Source: Rhizaria sp. SCN 62-66
Lineage: Eukaryota > Rhizaria, unplaced
DNA: 64,000 nucleotides
Direction: 5' to 3'
NCBI GenBank assembly: GCA_001724265.1
Contig: MEDY01000036.1
Span: 1 to 64,000 of the forward strand
In this document: piece by piece, positions 32,793 to 45,776 of the stretch
How the letters are laid out: each line of letters begins with the position of its first letter
How positions within the stretch are numbered: position 1 is the first letter of the stretch
The notes under the pieces: model-generated
Databases searched by the model: none
What the model was told of the DNA's origin: nothing
The model's input: only the letters and a program-made list of their open reading frames with translations
Made by a program: the position numbers and the translations under genes

Positions 32793-35700
32793 GGTCGCCG
32801 CGGCAGCCGCTGCGACTGCGGCCTCCCCGGCCCCGGCCTCCGACGCCAACACCTCGGCCGCTCCCGTTTTGGCGTCGGGCGAGGTGATCGTGGCGAGCAA
32901 CGCGGACGTACGCGTGACGGCGAGCGGCGTGAGCAGCATTACGACAGGCCGCATGGTGCAGGAGTTCACCACCACGCTCACCACGGCGCTCGCCGCGCTC
33001 CCCGCGCTCAGCTCCCAGTACCTCGCGCCGCTCCCCCTCGCGCACAGCAGCAGCAGCGGCAGCAATGCTGCCGCGATTAGTGCCAGCGGAAACAGCAACA
33101 GCAGCGGCAGCGGCGGCGGCGCGCTGCTGGCGATCGGGTGCTCGATGTCGTCGCCGCAGCTGCAGTCCTCGCTGGAGGACCTCCGCGACGTGCTTTTCTA
33201 CGTTAACGACGTGTTCAACGTCGGCGTGCCCTCGCTGTCGGCCTGCCTCGCGGACCAGCTGCTCGCGCACTGGGTGCTACCCTGCCTCGCCGCCGGCGCC
33301 GCCGCCACCACGCACTGCGGCCACAGCAACAGCCGCACCAGCCGTCCCAGCAGTAACCACGCGGGCGGGTATAGAGTCGTGACGCGGAGCAGGAGCGGCA
33401 GCAGCAACAACACCACGCGCAGCCGCAGCGGCAGCGCTCGCAGCAGCGCCGAGGGCGGCGCGAGCGCGGGTGCTAAGGGCGATACCGCGGCCGCCGTCGT
33501 TGCTGCCGGCGACAGCGGCCACAACGGACGCGGAGACATGTACCGGCTGCTGCCGCACGCGCCGCCGCTGCCGTGCCTGCCATCGCGGCGGCTTAGCACG
33601 CACCTGCTGCACCAAACGCTCGCGCTCGTGGCCTACGCGCCGCTGCGGCTGTCCGTGCTGGCGGTGTTGCTGTCGCCCACGACGGCGCTTATGACCGCTG
33701 CTGTGACACTGGCGCCGCCGCAGCACCCCGCGACGGCCGCGCTGCCGCTCGCGGCCGTGGCCACGGGCGCGACTCTGGTCCCGCTGCCCCTCGCCACCGC
33801 CGCCGCCGCCGCTGTGCTAACAGCAGACGCGAGCGCTGCGCAGGATGGCAGTACTGCTCCTTCTGAGACGACTACGACTACGAGTGCGAGTACGCTGACG
33901 GCCGCTTTTGCGCGCCGCGACTGGCTGCGACGCGCGCTCTACTGCTGCACGCTGGCGACCTGGACAGCGGCCTTCGCCACCGCTCGGAGGGCCAGCGCCA
34001 CCGCGGGCAGGCTGTCTTTCAAGGCGGCCATTGCCACCACCACTGCTACTCCGCAACAGAAGAGCAGTACTGCGACGTCGGCTGCAAAGACGGAGGTTGC
34101 GCCTGCCATTGAGCGTGCGGCGAGCGTCGCGACTGAGACTAAGCCCGAAACTAAGACTGACGCGAAGGTTGATACCAATGAGCAGCAGCAGGCTGACGAG
34201 GTTGCCGCCGTCCTTGCTGCAATCAACCCCGATGACACCACAGCTGCCACCAGCAGCCGCAGTAACACCAGAGTCGGCGCCAACGATGACACAAACACCC
34301 AGGCGCCCACTGTGACTGCAGGGAATGCAACTGAGGCTGAGAGCTCGACCAAGACTAGCATCGAGGCCGAGGCCGAGGCAGAGGCTGAGGCTGAAACTGA
34401 AACCGACAAGGCTAAGGCAAAGGATGAGCCTGAGACGCCCGCTTCCCCGTCTTTCCCCCAGGACGACCCCCTTGGCGTCCTCAGCGGCGCCTCCAGCCCC
34501 ATTGATAGCGCGAGCAGCAGCAAGACCGCGGCGGCGGTGACTGCTGCGAACAATACTCCTCCCAGTAGCACCAGCACGAGCGCGGCTGCGAGCAGTGCTC
34601 CGCCGCCGCTGCCCATGTCCCCTCCGCCCCCGGCCAACCGCGCCCTCTCTCTCTCTTCCGCCAGCGCAACGGCGAGTACTGGGGTTGCCATTCCTGACCC
34701 TGCCGCGCTGGCCGCCGCTGCCGCCGCCGCTGAGGCCGCGGCGGCCGCCGCCGCGGGCGTGGGCTCCCCTATGCCGCAGACGCCCAAGCCCGCCGAGGTG
34801 ATCGTCGACCTCAACGACTCGACTGTGCGCTCGCGGCTCTCGGACATGTCGCTAACGAGCAATCTCTCGCTCGCGCTCGCGCTCAGCGCCGACACCGGCA
34901 TCTCGGTCGGTCCCGCGCGCGCGCTCGCGATCGCCGCCGCCGCCGCCGCCGCCGCTGCCACGGCCACCGTGTCCAGCGCCAGCGCGTGCCGCTGCGCCGG
35001 CGATGAGGCCAAGTGCTCTGCCAGCGGCAGTGGCTGCGCAGATGCCGCGACGAAGCGCCTCGCGGAGATGGTGGGGCTGCCCGCGGCATCCCTCGCGGCC
35101 GTCCTCCCGCTGCCCAGCGCACTCGAGACGCTGTCGCCGTTCCCGGCGCTGTCGGTCGAGGCCGAGGCGGCGCGTCTGCTCGCTGACATTGCTGCGGCCG
35201 CGTCAGGCTCGAACGACGCCTCGGCGGGCGCCGGCTCGAGTGCGAGTTCTAGCGCCGCAAGCGCGGGCGCCGAGGAGGAGTCTAAGTACCCCGTCATGGA
35301 GTCTAAGCGCAAGCCACCCTCTCAGTGCGGCAGCAAGTTCGTCGCCGCGAAGTCTAAGCGCTCTGCCGACGAGGAGTGCAAGTGCGACGTCGCCGCCCGC
35401 GTCACCGCCGTGGCTTCTGCCGTGCACGGCATCCCGCCCACGACGACCGCGCGTCTGCCGTATAATCCGCTCCGCACCGGGCTCTTCGCTGTGCTCGCGC
35501 CGCACACCGCGCCCTTCGTTGTCCAGGCACAGTCGCAGTCGGACAAGGCGCTGGCGCATGAGTCTCTCGGCGACTCCGGCTTCGATGCGAGCAACGACGC
35601 TGACTCTGATGGCGCAGTCACCGCTGCCACGACTGCGACGGCGCTAACCGCTGTCTACCCCAGCTACGGCCACGGCTACGGCTACAGCCACGGCCACAAT

Positions 35701-38700
35701 GGCGACGATGGCGGCGTGAGCGGCGTGGCCGCGGGCGAGAGAGCGCCCCCCGCCCTGCTGTTATGGCTCGTGCTCAGCGCCGTCAGCAGCGGCGCCGGCG
35801 AGGCCGCGCGCGCGCTGCGCCGCTCGCTCCTGGCCCTCGCCGCGCACCGCGCTGCCGCCCTCATGCCCACCAAGCGCGCACGCTTCAATAACAACACTGA
35901 CGCTGTGGTGGACTCGAACATGACCGTCCCTGCTGCCTCCACTGTGGCGGACTCTGCTGTGATCAATGAGGTCGACAGGAGTACTTACTTGACTAAGTAC
36001 CCCACGCACCTGCGCATCCTCGCGAGCGCCGGGCTGCTGCCGCCCTCGCTGCTACTACGGCTCGTGCTTGCGGCCACGCTGCCGCTGCAGTCAAACAGTG
36101 CGAAGACCGGCAACGATGCTCACGCGCACAGCGCAACCACCACTGCGCTTGCTACAATGCGCCGCTCGCCGCTGGCTGCCGCGACCACGAACGCTCTCAT
36201 TGCGCACATCTGCAACAACCCTGTGTCTGCCCCCCTCGCGCGCTTGCTCTCTGACAGAACTTACATTGATAACAGCAGCGGCTGCGCCAACTCCACCGGC
36301 GCTGGCGCCGCGTCCTCGGCGTCATCACTGCTATCGATGCGGCTGGCGTCGGCCGCGTTGCTCGACACAGTCTACCTCGGGCCCCCGGTTGAACCCGCTT
36401 TTGCTCTCGCTGCTGCCAACAGTAGTGACAATGCGCAGAGCCTGGCGAACGTGCTGTACCCTCCGTCCAGCATCATCACCACGAGCAGTAGTACGGAGTC
36501 CGAGCTCAACAAGTGGGTTTCTTCCGCCGTCACCAACGCCGCCACCCGCGCCAGCGCCGCGAACAGCGATATAACCGCCGCCAGCGACGCCCTCGTCGCC
36601 GCCGCGGGCCGCGCGCTGCCGCCGCTGCTGACCGCGCCCGCGCTCGCTGCCGCGGAGACCGGCGCCGTGCGGTCGGCGCTGGCGCTCGCGGTGGCCGCCG
36701 CGGCGCCGCTGCTCACAGTCGCCTCACCCGCCACGATCAGCGAGGCGCTAGTGCTACCAGATATCGCCACATTGCACCACAGCAAGGCTAACAGTGCTGA
36801 CGACAAGGGCAAGGCGAGCGAGAAAGCGCAAGATGGCAGCGAGGACGAGAACGCCAATGATGACGCGGAGGAAGAGGAAGAGGAGGAGGAGGCGTCTTTC
36901 TCGCTGCCGCTGCTGCCTTCGCTGTTCCTGGACCTGCTGTCCGAGGCGCGCTGGCGCCTGGGCGACTCGGTGTTCGCGTGCCCCACCACGGCCGCTGCCG
37001 CGCCCGCAGGCATGCCCGCCTCGGGCGGCTGCGGCGGCGCGGCGGCCGGTGGCAGCGAGTTCATCCGCTGCGGCGACGCGGCTTGGGAGGAGCGCGCCGC
37101 CCTCAAGGCCGCCTGCCGCCGCAAGCACGCCGCCTCAGTCCTCGCTACTGCTGAAGCTGCAGTTGGCGGCGTGGCTGTCGACGACAGCGACCACGCGTCG
37201 GCATGCGAGCACTGCGGGCTCACTGAGGCCCAGCTCACCGCGCTGCTCTGCTCCTGCGGCCGCGGGCCCGCTGCCGCGGCGCTGGCGCCCCCGCGCGCCG
37301 CCACGGCCGCCGCGGCCGCCGAGGACGGCGCGCCGGTCAACTACTCTGACCTGACCGCAGTGTCGCCGTACCGGCGAGGCGTGGACGAGGACGCCGCGCG
37401 CGCGTCCGTGCCCGCGCCACTGCCCGCGCCCGCGCACCACGGCTGCAAGCCTACCTCCGCTGATTGCAATGGTAGCAGCAGCGCCGCGAACTCTCAGGGC
37501 CACGCTGCGTGGTGTCTGGCGGGCGAGGCGGCGGCGCGCGCGGCCGCGGCGGCGCGCGTGCGGCGGCTGGTGGCGCGCGAGCGCGAGTGGGGCCGCGGCT
37601 GCGCGGTTGGCGCCGCGGCGGGCGAGTGGGTCGACTCTGAGGACGACGACGACGACGATGACGACGACGACGAAGATGACGAGGACGACGAAGATGACGA
37701 GGAGGAGCAGGAGGACGAGGATGACGATGAAGATGACGAGCGGGAAACGAGCAACGGCACTCAGGCTGCCGCAGCTGCTGCGCCTGAGTCCGAGTCCAAG
37801 CCTGAGGCCGAGACTGCGACGGCACCTGCAACTGAGGGCGAGAGCAACCAGACCAAAGTTGCTGTGGTTGCTGTCAGCAGCGATGGTACCAAGGCGGAGA
37901 CTGAGGCTCCTGCTGCTGACCCTGAAGCAGACACGAGTAATAAGGACACCAACACTGAGCCCGAGATCGCGGATGCGACAAAGAACACAAAGAAGAACGA
38001 CGCCGTCGCCTCTGACCCTGTCGCCGCTACCGATGTCGACAGCGCCGAGACGGTCGAGACGGTGGTCAATCCGTTCAAGAAGACCAAGGCCGTCAAGCCG
38101 AAGCCGGCGCGCGCGCCGTCCGCGGCCAAGGTTGCCATCGCGCGCGCGCGCGCCTCGCGTTACATGCGCTCGCTGGCCAGCTCGCAAGCGCACGCCGCGC
38201 TGGGCGCGCCCCTCTGCGGCCAGCTGCCCGGCCTCGGCTGGGCCGGCACGCTCCCCCGCACTGTGCGCAACAACACAGTGCACGATAACGCCGTGCTTGA
38301 CAACACAGTGCGTGGCGCAGTGTCGGCGATGGGCAGCGCCGTCGGCGGCAACGGCTGGGTGCGGGTGTACGAAGACGACGCCGACTTTGGTGGTGGTGAC
38401 TGTGACATGAACTCAGCGAGCTGTGGCAGTGTCAGTGTTGCTCAGGCCCTTAGTGGCGTTGCATGCACGCCCACTTACATCGGCTCCAACAAACTCACTC
38501 TTAACAGCAAAGACTTTGCGACCACTGCACCCGATGCTGCTCCTGCGACGTCGAGTGCTTATGATCTTGGCTCCGTCAGCCTCCGCGGCGCCGCGCAGTC
38601 GTTCCTGCCCCGCCTCGTGGCGCCCCTCGTGCTGGCGGGGCTGCTCGCCCCGCTGCCGCAGGGCGCTGCCGCGCACAGCCGCGTCCCGGCGCTGTCGGCG

Positions 38701-41700
38701 TGGCCCTACCACCCCACGCTGACGCAGTACAAGCTGCCCGCGCCGCGCCCCGCAGCCGGCGCTAACGTGATTGCCGCGCAGCAGCAGCAACAGCAACAGC
38801 AGCAGCAGATGCCGACGTCGGTGCTGGGCATCGCCACGGGCACCTTCGGGCTTACGCCAACTCTCATCACCACCCCGGCGACGCAGCCGCTGACGGCCGC
38901 CGCCGCCGCCGCCTCTGCGGCCACTGCGGCGGCGAGCGCGAGCCAGGGCGCGCTGGGCGCGGTGCTGAGCCCGGCTTCGCACCTGCTGCTGGCGCCGCCC
39001 GTCGGCCCCGGCGCGCACGCGCAGACGCACACCGCGCCGCTCCCCTTGGACGTCGCTGCTGACACCGGCGACGAGACTGCTGGCGCTGTCAATGCGGAGA
39101 ACGAAGACGAAGACGTTTTGGGGTCGCCCTGGACAGTGACACCGACGGTCGGCACTGCGATGCTCAGGGGTCTGCTGCAGGCGACCACGGCCGATATCAG
39201 CAACACACTTCACGGTCTTGCAATGTTTAATAGCAGCACTAGCAGTGCGACGGCAGCAGGCGAAATGCTGGTCAGCTTGTACTCGATCAACGGGCTCCCG
39301 ACCAGCTGCTCAGCGGCCGCTTCTGATTCTACCGCGAGTGCGAGTGCGACTGTGGGGTTCACGATTAGCGGTCTGTCTAGTGTAGCCGTGGCGCCCGACG
39401 ACGTTGAGGCTTCGCTCGCGAAGGCGATGGGCAGCGCATCGCAGATCATGCAGCTGGTGGGCCACGTCTACGAGCAGGCTATGCCCGCGTCCGCGCTCCT
39501 CGCCGCTGTTAGCGACCGCATCAACAACACTAAGGTCAACGCTGGCGCTGGTAAGACCAGTGCGAAGAGTAGTAGCGCTGAGAACCAGGACAGCAGCAAG
39601 GACAACGAACAGCAAAACGAGGACGAAGACGAGGACATCGAGGAAGACGAGGAGGACTTCAGCGCTGCCTCTGCGACGCTGTCGTACACGGTCACGCTCA
39701 CGCTGCCGCTGCGCCCGCCGCCGGTGATTGTGGCCACGGCGCCCGCGCTCGCGCTTGCTTCGCTCGCCCTCTTCGTCAACCGGCTCACCGCGCGCTACAG
39801 CGCCAGCGCTGGCTCCGGCTCTAGCGGCGAGAGCACGAGCGCGCTGCAGATGCTGCTGCCGCACACGTTCGCCGTCGCTCTATCGTCCGCGCTCGCGGTC
39901 GTCTCCGCGGGCGCCAGCCTCGCCGCCGCGCCCGCCGACGCGCGCACAGTTGCCTTCCCACCGCTCGCGGGCGGCGCGACGGCTGCGGGCGGCGCGGGCC
40001 AGTGCCAGTGGCGCCAGGCGCTGCGCTCCGTCAAGACCCTCGTGACGCAGTGCGCGGGCGCCAAGGCGGCCGCGGGCGTCGGGCTTTGGCTCGCTGCCGT
40101 CGCCGCCATGACCGGCGTCACTGACCTCGTCACCACCGCCACCGCCGCCCCGGCCAGCGCCCGCTGCGCTTCCGCCAGCTCTAGCTCTCGCTCCGGCTCC
40201 GTCAGCGGCGCTGCGACTGCCATGGCCACTGCTGCGACTGCTACCACTGCTGGTGGTGCTGCTGCCGCTGCGGTGCCCAGCGCGGCGTCGCTGGCGGCCA
40301 CGGGCGAGTGGTGCGGCGCGCTGGCCACCACACTCACGCTGCTCTGGGGCACGCACCGCGCGCTCCGCCGTGACGGGCCTCTTACACAGCCGTCTATGTG
40401 CCTCGGCGCCGGCGCCGAGCGGCCGCTGCCCGTGATGCCCGTGCTCGACGCGCCGCCGCCGCCGCCCGCGGGCAGCGTTATCTCGCTCTGGCCCGTCCCG
40501 CGCCAGGCGCTCGCAGTCACGGTCACCGCCGCGAACAGTCACAGTAGTGGCGACGTGCTGACTGTGAGTGCGACCGAGAGCGCCGCTGTCGCCGCCGCCA
40601 TCGCCGCGCTGCCTGTGCCGACGTACAAGGCCAGCGTGTACGCGCGCTGCGGCATTGCCCCGCCGCCCCACACGCCCGCGGTCGCTAGCAACAGCGCGAA
40701 CGGTGCCAGCACGGTTGCGGCTGCGAACGCGGAGGCGGCCGCCGCTGCCGCGGGCTCGCCGTGGCCCGCGAATGTGTACGCCGCTGCCGCAGCGACGTCC
40801 GTCGGCCTTGCGTCTGCTGGCGACTTAGATTCAGACATTGGCCTGCCTTTGATTGCAGTGGCAGATGTGAACGACTCGTACATGTTCGTGCTGCAGCCTG
40901 TGACGGACGACGACGTGTTCGTCTACGAGAGCACTGTGAGCATTGATGAGAACAGCAGCAACATGAGCGTGAATGACGACAAACCGATCGTTGTCAAGAG
41001 TGGCAAGAAGAAGGCGAATACTACCAACAAGCCTGACAGCTCCGCGAATTCCAGTGCTAGTGCAGAGGTGACTGTTACCATTCGTTGGCCGCGCCGCTAC
41101 ATCGTTGTCGCCACAACCCCTCTGTTCGAAACCACGCCTCAGTCCGTCGCCCGCATCGCGCTCCCCACTCTCCCCTTCGGCGCGCAGCAGCTCAAGCCGC
41201 CGACTGCGACTGCGGCCGCGATTGCCGGCGCACCCGTGACGGCCTCGGGGTCCGCGGTGCCCGCGTACGTGGCGGCGCGGCCCAGCTTCGTGCGCTCGCG
41301 CGGCGCGGCGCTGACGCTGCTGACGCGCGCGCCCGTGGCGCCGCACCACTGGGCGCTGCCGCTCGCGCCGGGCGCGGCCGCGGTGGCGCTCACGGTCACT
41401 GCGGAGCCGGCGCCGCGCGAGCGGGAGTACTTTCCTGTCGACGCCGGCGCGCTGCCCACGGTCGCCAAGAGCAGTGGCAGCGCGAAAGAGGACGACGCTG
41501 CCGACGCTGACGGGTTTAGAGTGTGGGCTGCGGCCGGGATGCTCAAGGAGACTGTGCGCATTAGCGTTGAGGACGACGAGGACGATAACAACAACAATAA
41601 CTCCGATAACGACGACAGCGGCGCTACTACTGAGTCAAGTGCTGCTGCTGTTTCTGTCGATGGCGATGGTGGCACATCGTCGCCTGTTGATAAAGATAAC

Positions 41701-43005
41701 CTCGACGTCATGAGTGTCAATAGCGATGCTGCGATTGACCTTGAGTCGTTCACTGCGCCTTCCGCGGCCGTTTCCCCCAACAGCGAGAATGTCAACTCTC
41801 AGACCAACACCCTCAGTAATGACAAGGCTGCGAACGCTGTCAAGACGGTTCCTTCAGAGCTTGTCACCGACGCCATCGTCGACTACAAACACTCTGATGC
41901 GCACGCTGACTGCACGAGCAACGTTGCCCCCGCCGACTCCGCGTCGGTCGACTCCGCCGCCGCTCTGGTGTGCTCGCCGCTTACGACGGCCGCGCTGGCG
42001 CAGTCGATCATGTGCCGGCCCATCGCTACCGTTACACCGCTGCCCGAGGCTGCGAGCGTCGCCGCGTCCTACGCCGCCGCCGCCGTGGCCGCCGCCGAGA
42101 CCGCGGCTACGGACATGACGGCCCTGCTCGCCGCTACTGCCACGGCGACCGCCGCGCGCGTTACCGGCATCAAGAGCGATAGCTCCAGCGCGGGTGTGAG
42201 CGCGAGTGAGATTGCTGCTGCGGCTGCGGCTGCGGCTGCAAAGGCCATCTACCCCGCGTTCTACGGCGGCGTGCCCCGCTCTCTCCCGCGCCCTGTCCCC
42301 GCCAGCGGGAATGACCACAACGGCGGCGACAGCGACCGCGACGGCGACGGCGCGGGCTTGCTGCCGCCGTCGCTGCCCGCGGCCGCGTGGCGCCCCGACC
42401 TCGCGGGCACGCACGCGCGCTGGGAGGCGGCGCTCCCGCATCCTTACACTGCGTACGACAGCGTTCTCAGCACAAATACTCCCGCTGCTGTGAGCAGCGA
42501 TGCGGGCGCTTCTGTTTCTGCTGTTGCTGTTGTTGCGATGCCCCCAAGCATGGCTGACCTGAGCACTCGTCTCAGCGCCCTCACATCGGGCACTTACCCG
42601 CCCACGCGCGCCGCAGGTGTCGCCGCCTCGGTGGCGACGGCGACGGCGGCCACGGCGCTGCCCCGGTGGAAGCTGCGGCTGTGCTTCGGCACTGTGGGCG
42701 AGGCGGCCGCGGTCGCCGAAGCCGTGGCGGCGGCGCGGGTGCGCGTGCGCACGCAGTCGATGAACGCGCTGCGCAACGTTATGAACACTCTCACGAACAC
42801 GAACATGAACATGAACGCGAGCGCGTTGATTAACAAGGATAGTGATGCGAGCGCTGAGACCGCGACTGGGGTTGCGACCACGACTGCAACGGAGCCAGCA
42901 AAGGCAAGTGCTGCTCTGGAAGCTGAGAGTGCGAGTGAGGCTGTGGTGGAAAACGACAAAGTTGTTCCGGTGATCAAGGCGAACAAGAAGAAGAACCGCA
43001 AGTAA
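31675..43005 (+). CDS. CLEC16A: giant CLEC16A homologue (FPL domain)
   Basis: One uninterrupted exon of 11.3 kb, 3,776 residues, TAA stop; I start at ATG 31675 (MWKSLFGNKSATP) since upstream sequence in frame is not biased. Residues about 50-260 are a clear FPL domain: LIAELVIWGDQNDPSFFDYF, FYLLSNNYINDLI, AAYISFLKALSLRFN and YFANVAWGLREQ match the CLEC16A/GFS9 pattern. A downstream segment (YVNDVFNVGVPSLSACLADQLL, here about 515-535) fits the conserved continuation. Near the C-terminus WKLRLCFGTVGEAAAVAEAV resembles the conserved late region of animal CLEC16A. CLEC16A acts at endosomes and lysosomes in autophagy and mitophagy. Animal proteins are about 1,050 residues; here Ala, Ser, Asp/Glu and Gln tracts expand the linkers more than threefold. 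The total absence of introns over 11 kb is notable. Confidence 0.93.
37640..37740 (+). repeat. GAC/GAG repeat encoding an acidic run
   Basis: About 34 consecutive Asp/Glu codons inside CLEC16A, built from GAC, GAT and GAG units. It is a coding low-complexity tract. Confidence 0.8.
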
Positions 43006-44121
43006 GCATTTCACTGGAGCGAGATGATACTTTCGGTGAATGAAGGATTGCAAAACATGTTATGACATTAAGCTGTTGCTGTTTTGTTTGCAACTGTTTG
43101 GTTGTCGCCTCAAGTTTGTCGTTGCAGTCCGAAATTATTATTGAAATTATGATTCATCATTATTAATACAAAGATTCACGGTGATAACTCAAAGTAAAGT
43201 AACATACGTTTTTAAGGCACATGCGCAGAGAAGCAAGATAGTGTTGCTGCCTATGCGCAGATAGGCGGAAACTGGCTCGATCATGGAGAAGAAGATGTGA
43301 ATTCAAGTTACAACATGTCCTATACTAGAAAAAGAAATAGATCTGGACACATGTCATCTTAACCCACAATTAATTACACGTGTTATAACTTTTAATGTGT
43401 TTTGTGACAACATATTTCAGATTTATGATCATCAAGCCCATATTGGCTTTGTAATCACCATGATCAAGCAATATTAATACAGTAAGCTTAACTATATAGT
43501 AACCAATGGTAAGCTTAAGCTTACATAACGATCTGACCACAACAAGGTCGACGCAACCTGCGGGTCCAGCTCCCAACAACAAAGATGACGACGGGACGAG
43601 ACTATGCGGATTTTGGATTCATAGTTGTCAAGTATGCACACACGCTTCAGTTGAGAACCCTGAAAGATTTGCTTTGAGTGTGCGGACGTTGATTTTCATG
43701 CTCCCACCGCAATCATGACTGGATACAATCACGACAATGATTGTGATGGAAACTAAAAAGACACACGTCTTCTTGTCAGAAACGTACTCGTATTTTCTAA
43801 AGAACACAACATGTTGTATCACTGCCTATTTATGACCAATACTCCTTTTTAACACGTTTGTTGACAGTTAATACGTACGGATATCGTGCAGCAAGCGGTG
43901 ACTATCAAAACTTGTTTATGTAATAACGGTGAACAATATATTATACGTGCGAATGTAAGTGTAGCATGACTCATAATCACACACGTAAGCAGTAATTCTC
44001 TCATCCTGGCCCTCACCAGACCACTAAAGAAGCAAAACCAAACAACAGCGAGCGGTCCACTCAGGTGAACGCTCCCCATTTGTTGGCTCTGTTTCTCTCT
44101 CTGTGCCGTGTCTTATAGCTC
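43006..44121. other. 1.1-kb convergent intergenic region
   Basis: AT-rich DNA between the CLEC16A and C9orf85-like 3' ends. Several short open frames occur on both strands without bias or motifs. No RNA gene or mobile element was recognised. Confidence 0.5.
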
Positions 44122-45228
44122 TCAGTTCGCGCCCTTGCTGCCGGCCTCCTTCATGAGAATGTTGAGCTTGCGGTCCATGCTAGCCGCCGAGCCCAGCGGT
44201 TTGCCGCCCGCCGCGCCGTACTTAGCCATGCTGCCGCCCTCGACCGTCGCGGCCGCGCCCCCCGCGCCCGCCACGCCGCGCTGCGTGCGGGAGCCGCGCA
44301 CGTTGCCAGTCCCCGCCGCACCCGCAGCGGTCGCAGTCGCGGAGCCGTCCGCAGCAGTAGCCGCGGCGCCCTCGGCGGCCTCGGCGGCCGCGAGTTCGGC
44401 CGCGGCCTGTGCGTGCGCCGACGCGGGCGCGGGCTTGCGGGGCGCCTTGGGCGCAACGGGGTACGAGATGCCGAAGTCGGCGGCGTCGTCGTCGTACTCG
44501 TAGCCGTCGTCGTCGTCGTCGCCGTCGCCGTGGCCGTTCTCGCCCGCCTCGGCCTTGGACACCACGCGGTAGTCGTGCCAGTCGAGCATGTTTCCTTTGT
44601 TGGCCTCGCGCAGCAGGTGCCCCGCGTCGCGGTTCGTCAGCAGCCCACGTTCCCAGTTGCGCGTGATCGTGTTGCGGAACGACAGAGACGCGGAGCACGT
44701 CTTAAGGAGGTTCTTGACCTCCTAAAAACGGATACCAAAAAGAAACACAAACATGATTGGAAAAATCACATCAAGAGGAGCGAATGAAGAGATGAGACAT
44801 ACAATTACAACAGTATACAGATTATATACACCAAAAAGACACAACTTAATATCCAGGCACTGATAAATATCGCGGTGTAAAAAGGAAGGACCGCGTACCT
44901 GGTCGGTGACAGGGGGCGGGCGCTTGGCGGCGTCGCAGGGCTTGAGGCACTTAGCGCACGCGCCACGGTCCTTGGAGCACTTGTCACAGATAATGTGGTA
45001 TGCGCGCTTGATCGACGGCTCGTGGCACGCGACGCAGCGGTTGACTTCGTTGAGCGGCTTGTACTTGCGGTACGTCTTCTTGTACTCGATCTGCTTCTCA
45101 CAACGTTCGCACAAGTTCGTGTGATGGATCGACATGATGCGGGCTGTGAGGCGCGAGTTGGGGTTGTGCTCGAACTTATAGACGTTCATGTGGGTCGGCT
45201 GACCCGGTTTGTTACCACGCTTGCTCAT
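44122..45228 (-). CDS. C9orf85-like (DUF2039) zinc-binding protein
   Basis: Two exons, 45228-44899 and 44721-44122, joined over a 177-nt intron (GTACGCG...TTTTTAG, phase 0), 309 residues, TGA stop. The first exon carries the family pattern: a basic, Asn/His-rich start (MSKRGNKPGQPTHMN), a C-x2-C pair (CERCEKQIEYKKTYRKYKPL), then CVAC, CDKC and CAKC pairs that should bind zinc. This matches animal C9orf85, a conserved eukaryotic protein of unknown function. The second exon adds VKNLLKTCSASLSFRN, a conserved-looking helical part and an acidic, Ala-rich tail. It is longer than the human protein by the tail. It diverges from DRC2 across 548 bp. The biochemical role is not known for the family. 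Confidence 0.9.
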
Positions 45229-45776
45229 GGCGCGCTGGGCAGCGGCGCGGTGCGGGGATGGGTGCGGGGAGACGGAGTAGAGGTGAGGGAAAGCAAAGAA
45301 GCCAGGTGCATGAGGTGAGGGACGGCTTCTGAGTGGAGCATGAAATTAAGAACTACTACAATAATGCATAAAAAGTCCACACATGACGCTATACCGCATT
45401 CTGACGACGAGAATATAAAGAAAAACTGATTTCCCGAACTTCCTCACCAAGTCCCGCACCACCAAGCCTCGGCTTTTTCGGAACCTGCAGACAGCCAACC
45501 ACCAACCAACGACTCGTTGACGCTTGAACGAAACTGACATAGCCCAACTTTGACCACGCGTAGAATGATACCTGTTCGATAAAGCGGCACGTAGCACTTT
45601 GTTCAGGAGTATAATTGCAATGATTTCTATTTGTGCGTAATTAAACCTCTCCAAAAAGCCATTATGACTCATAACAGCCTTCTTGTTTCACCCACCTTTC
45701 CCCGATTACAGCTTTCCACCAGCCTTCCCTCCTTGAAGCCCGAACCACGCACAACAGCAGCACTCGCAGCGTTAGC
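45229..45776. promoter_or_regulatory. divergent intergenic region C9orf85-like/DRC2
   Basis: Shared promoter space of two divergent genes. No coding sequence is supported and no palindrome like that at DIM1/HAT1 was seen. Confidence 0.5.

Noticed and set aside
37640-37740. Non-coding microsatellite interrupting CLEC16A
   Set aside because: It is in frame and encodes an acidic run like many others in these proteins.
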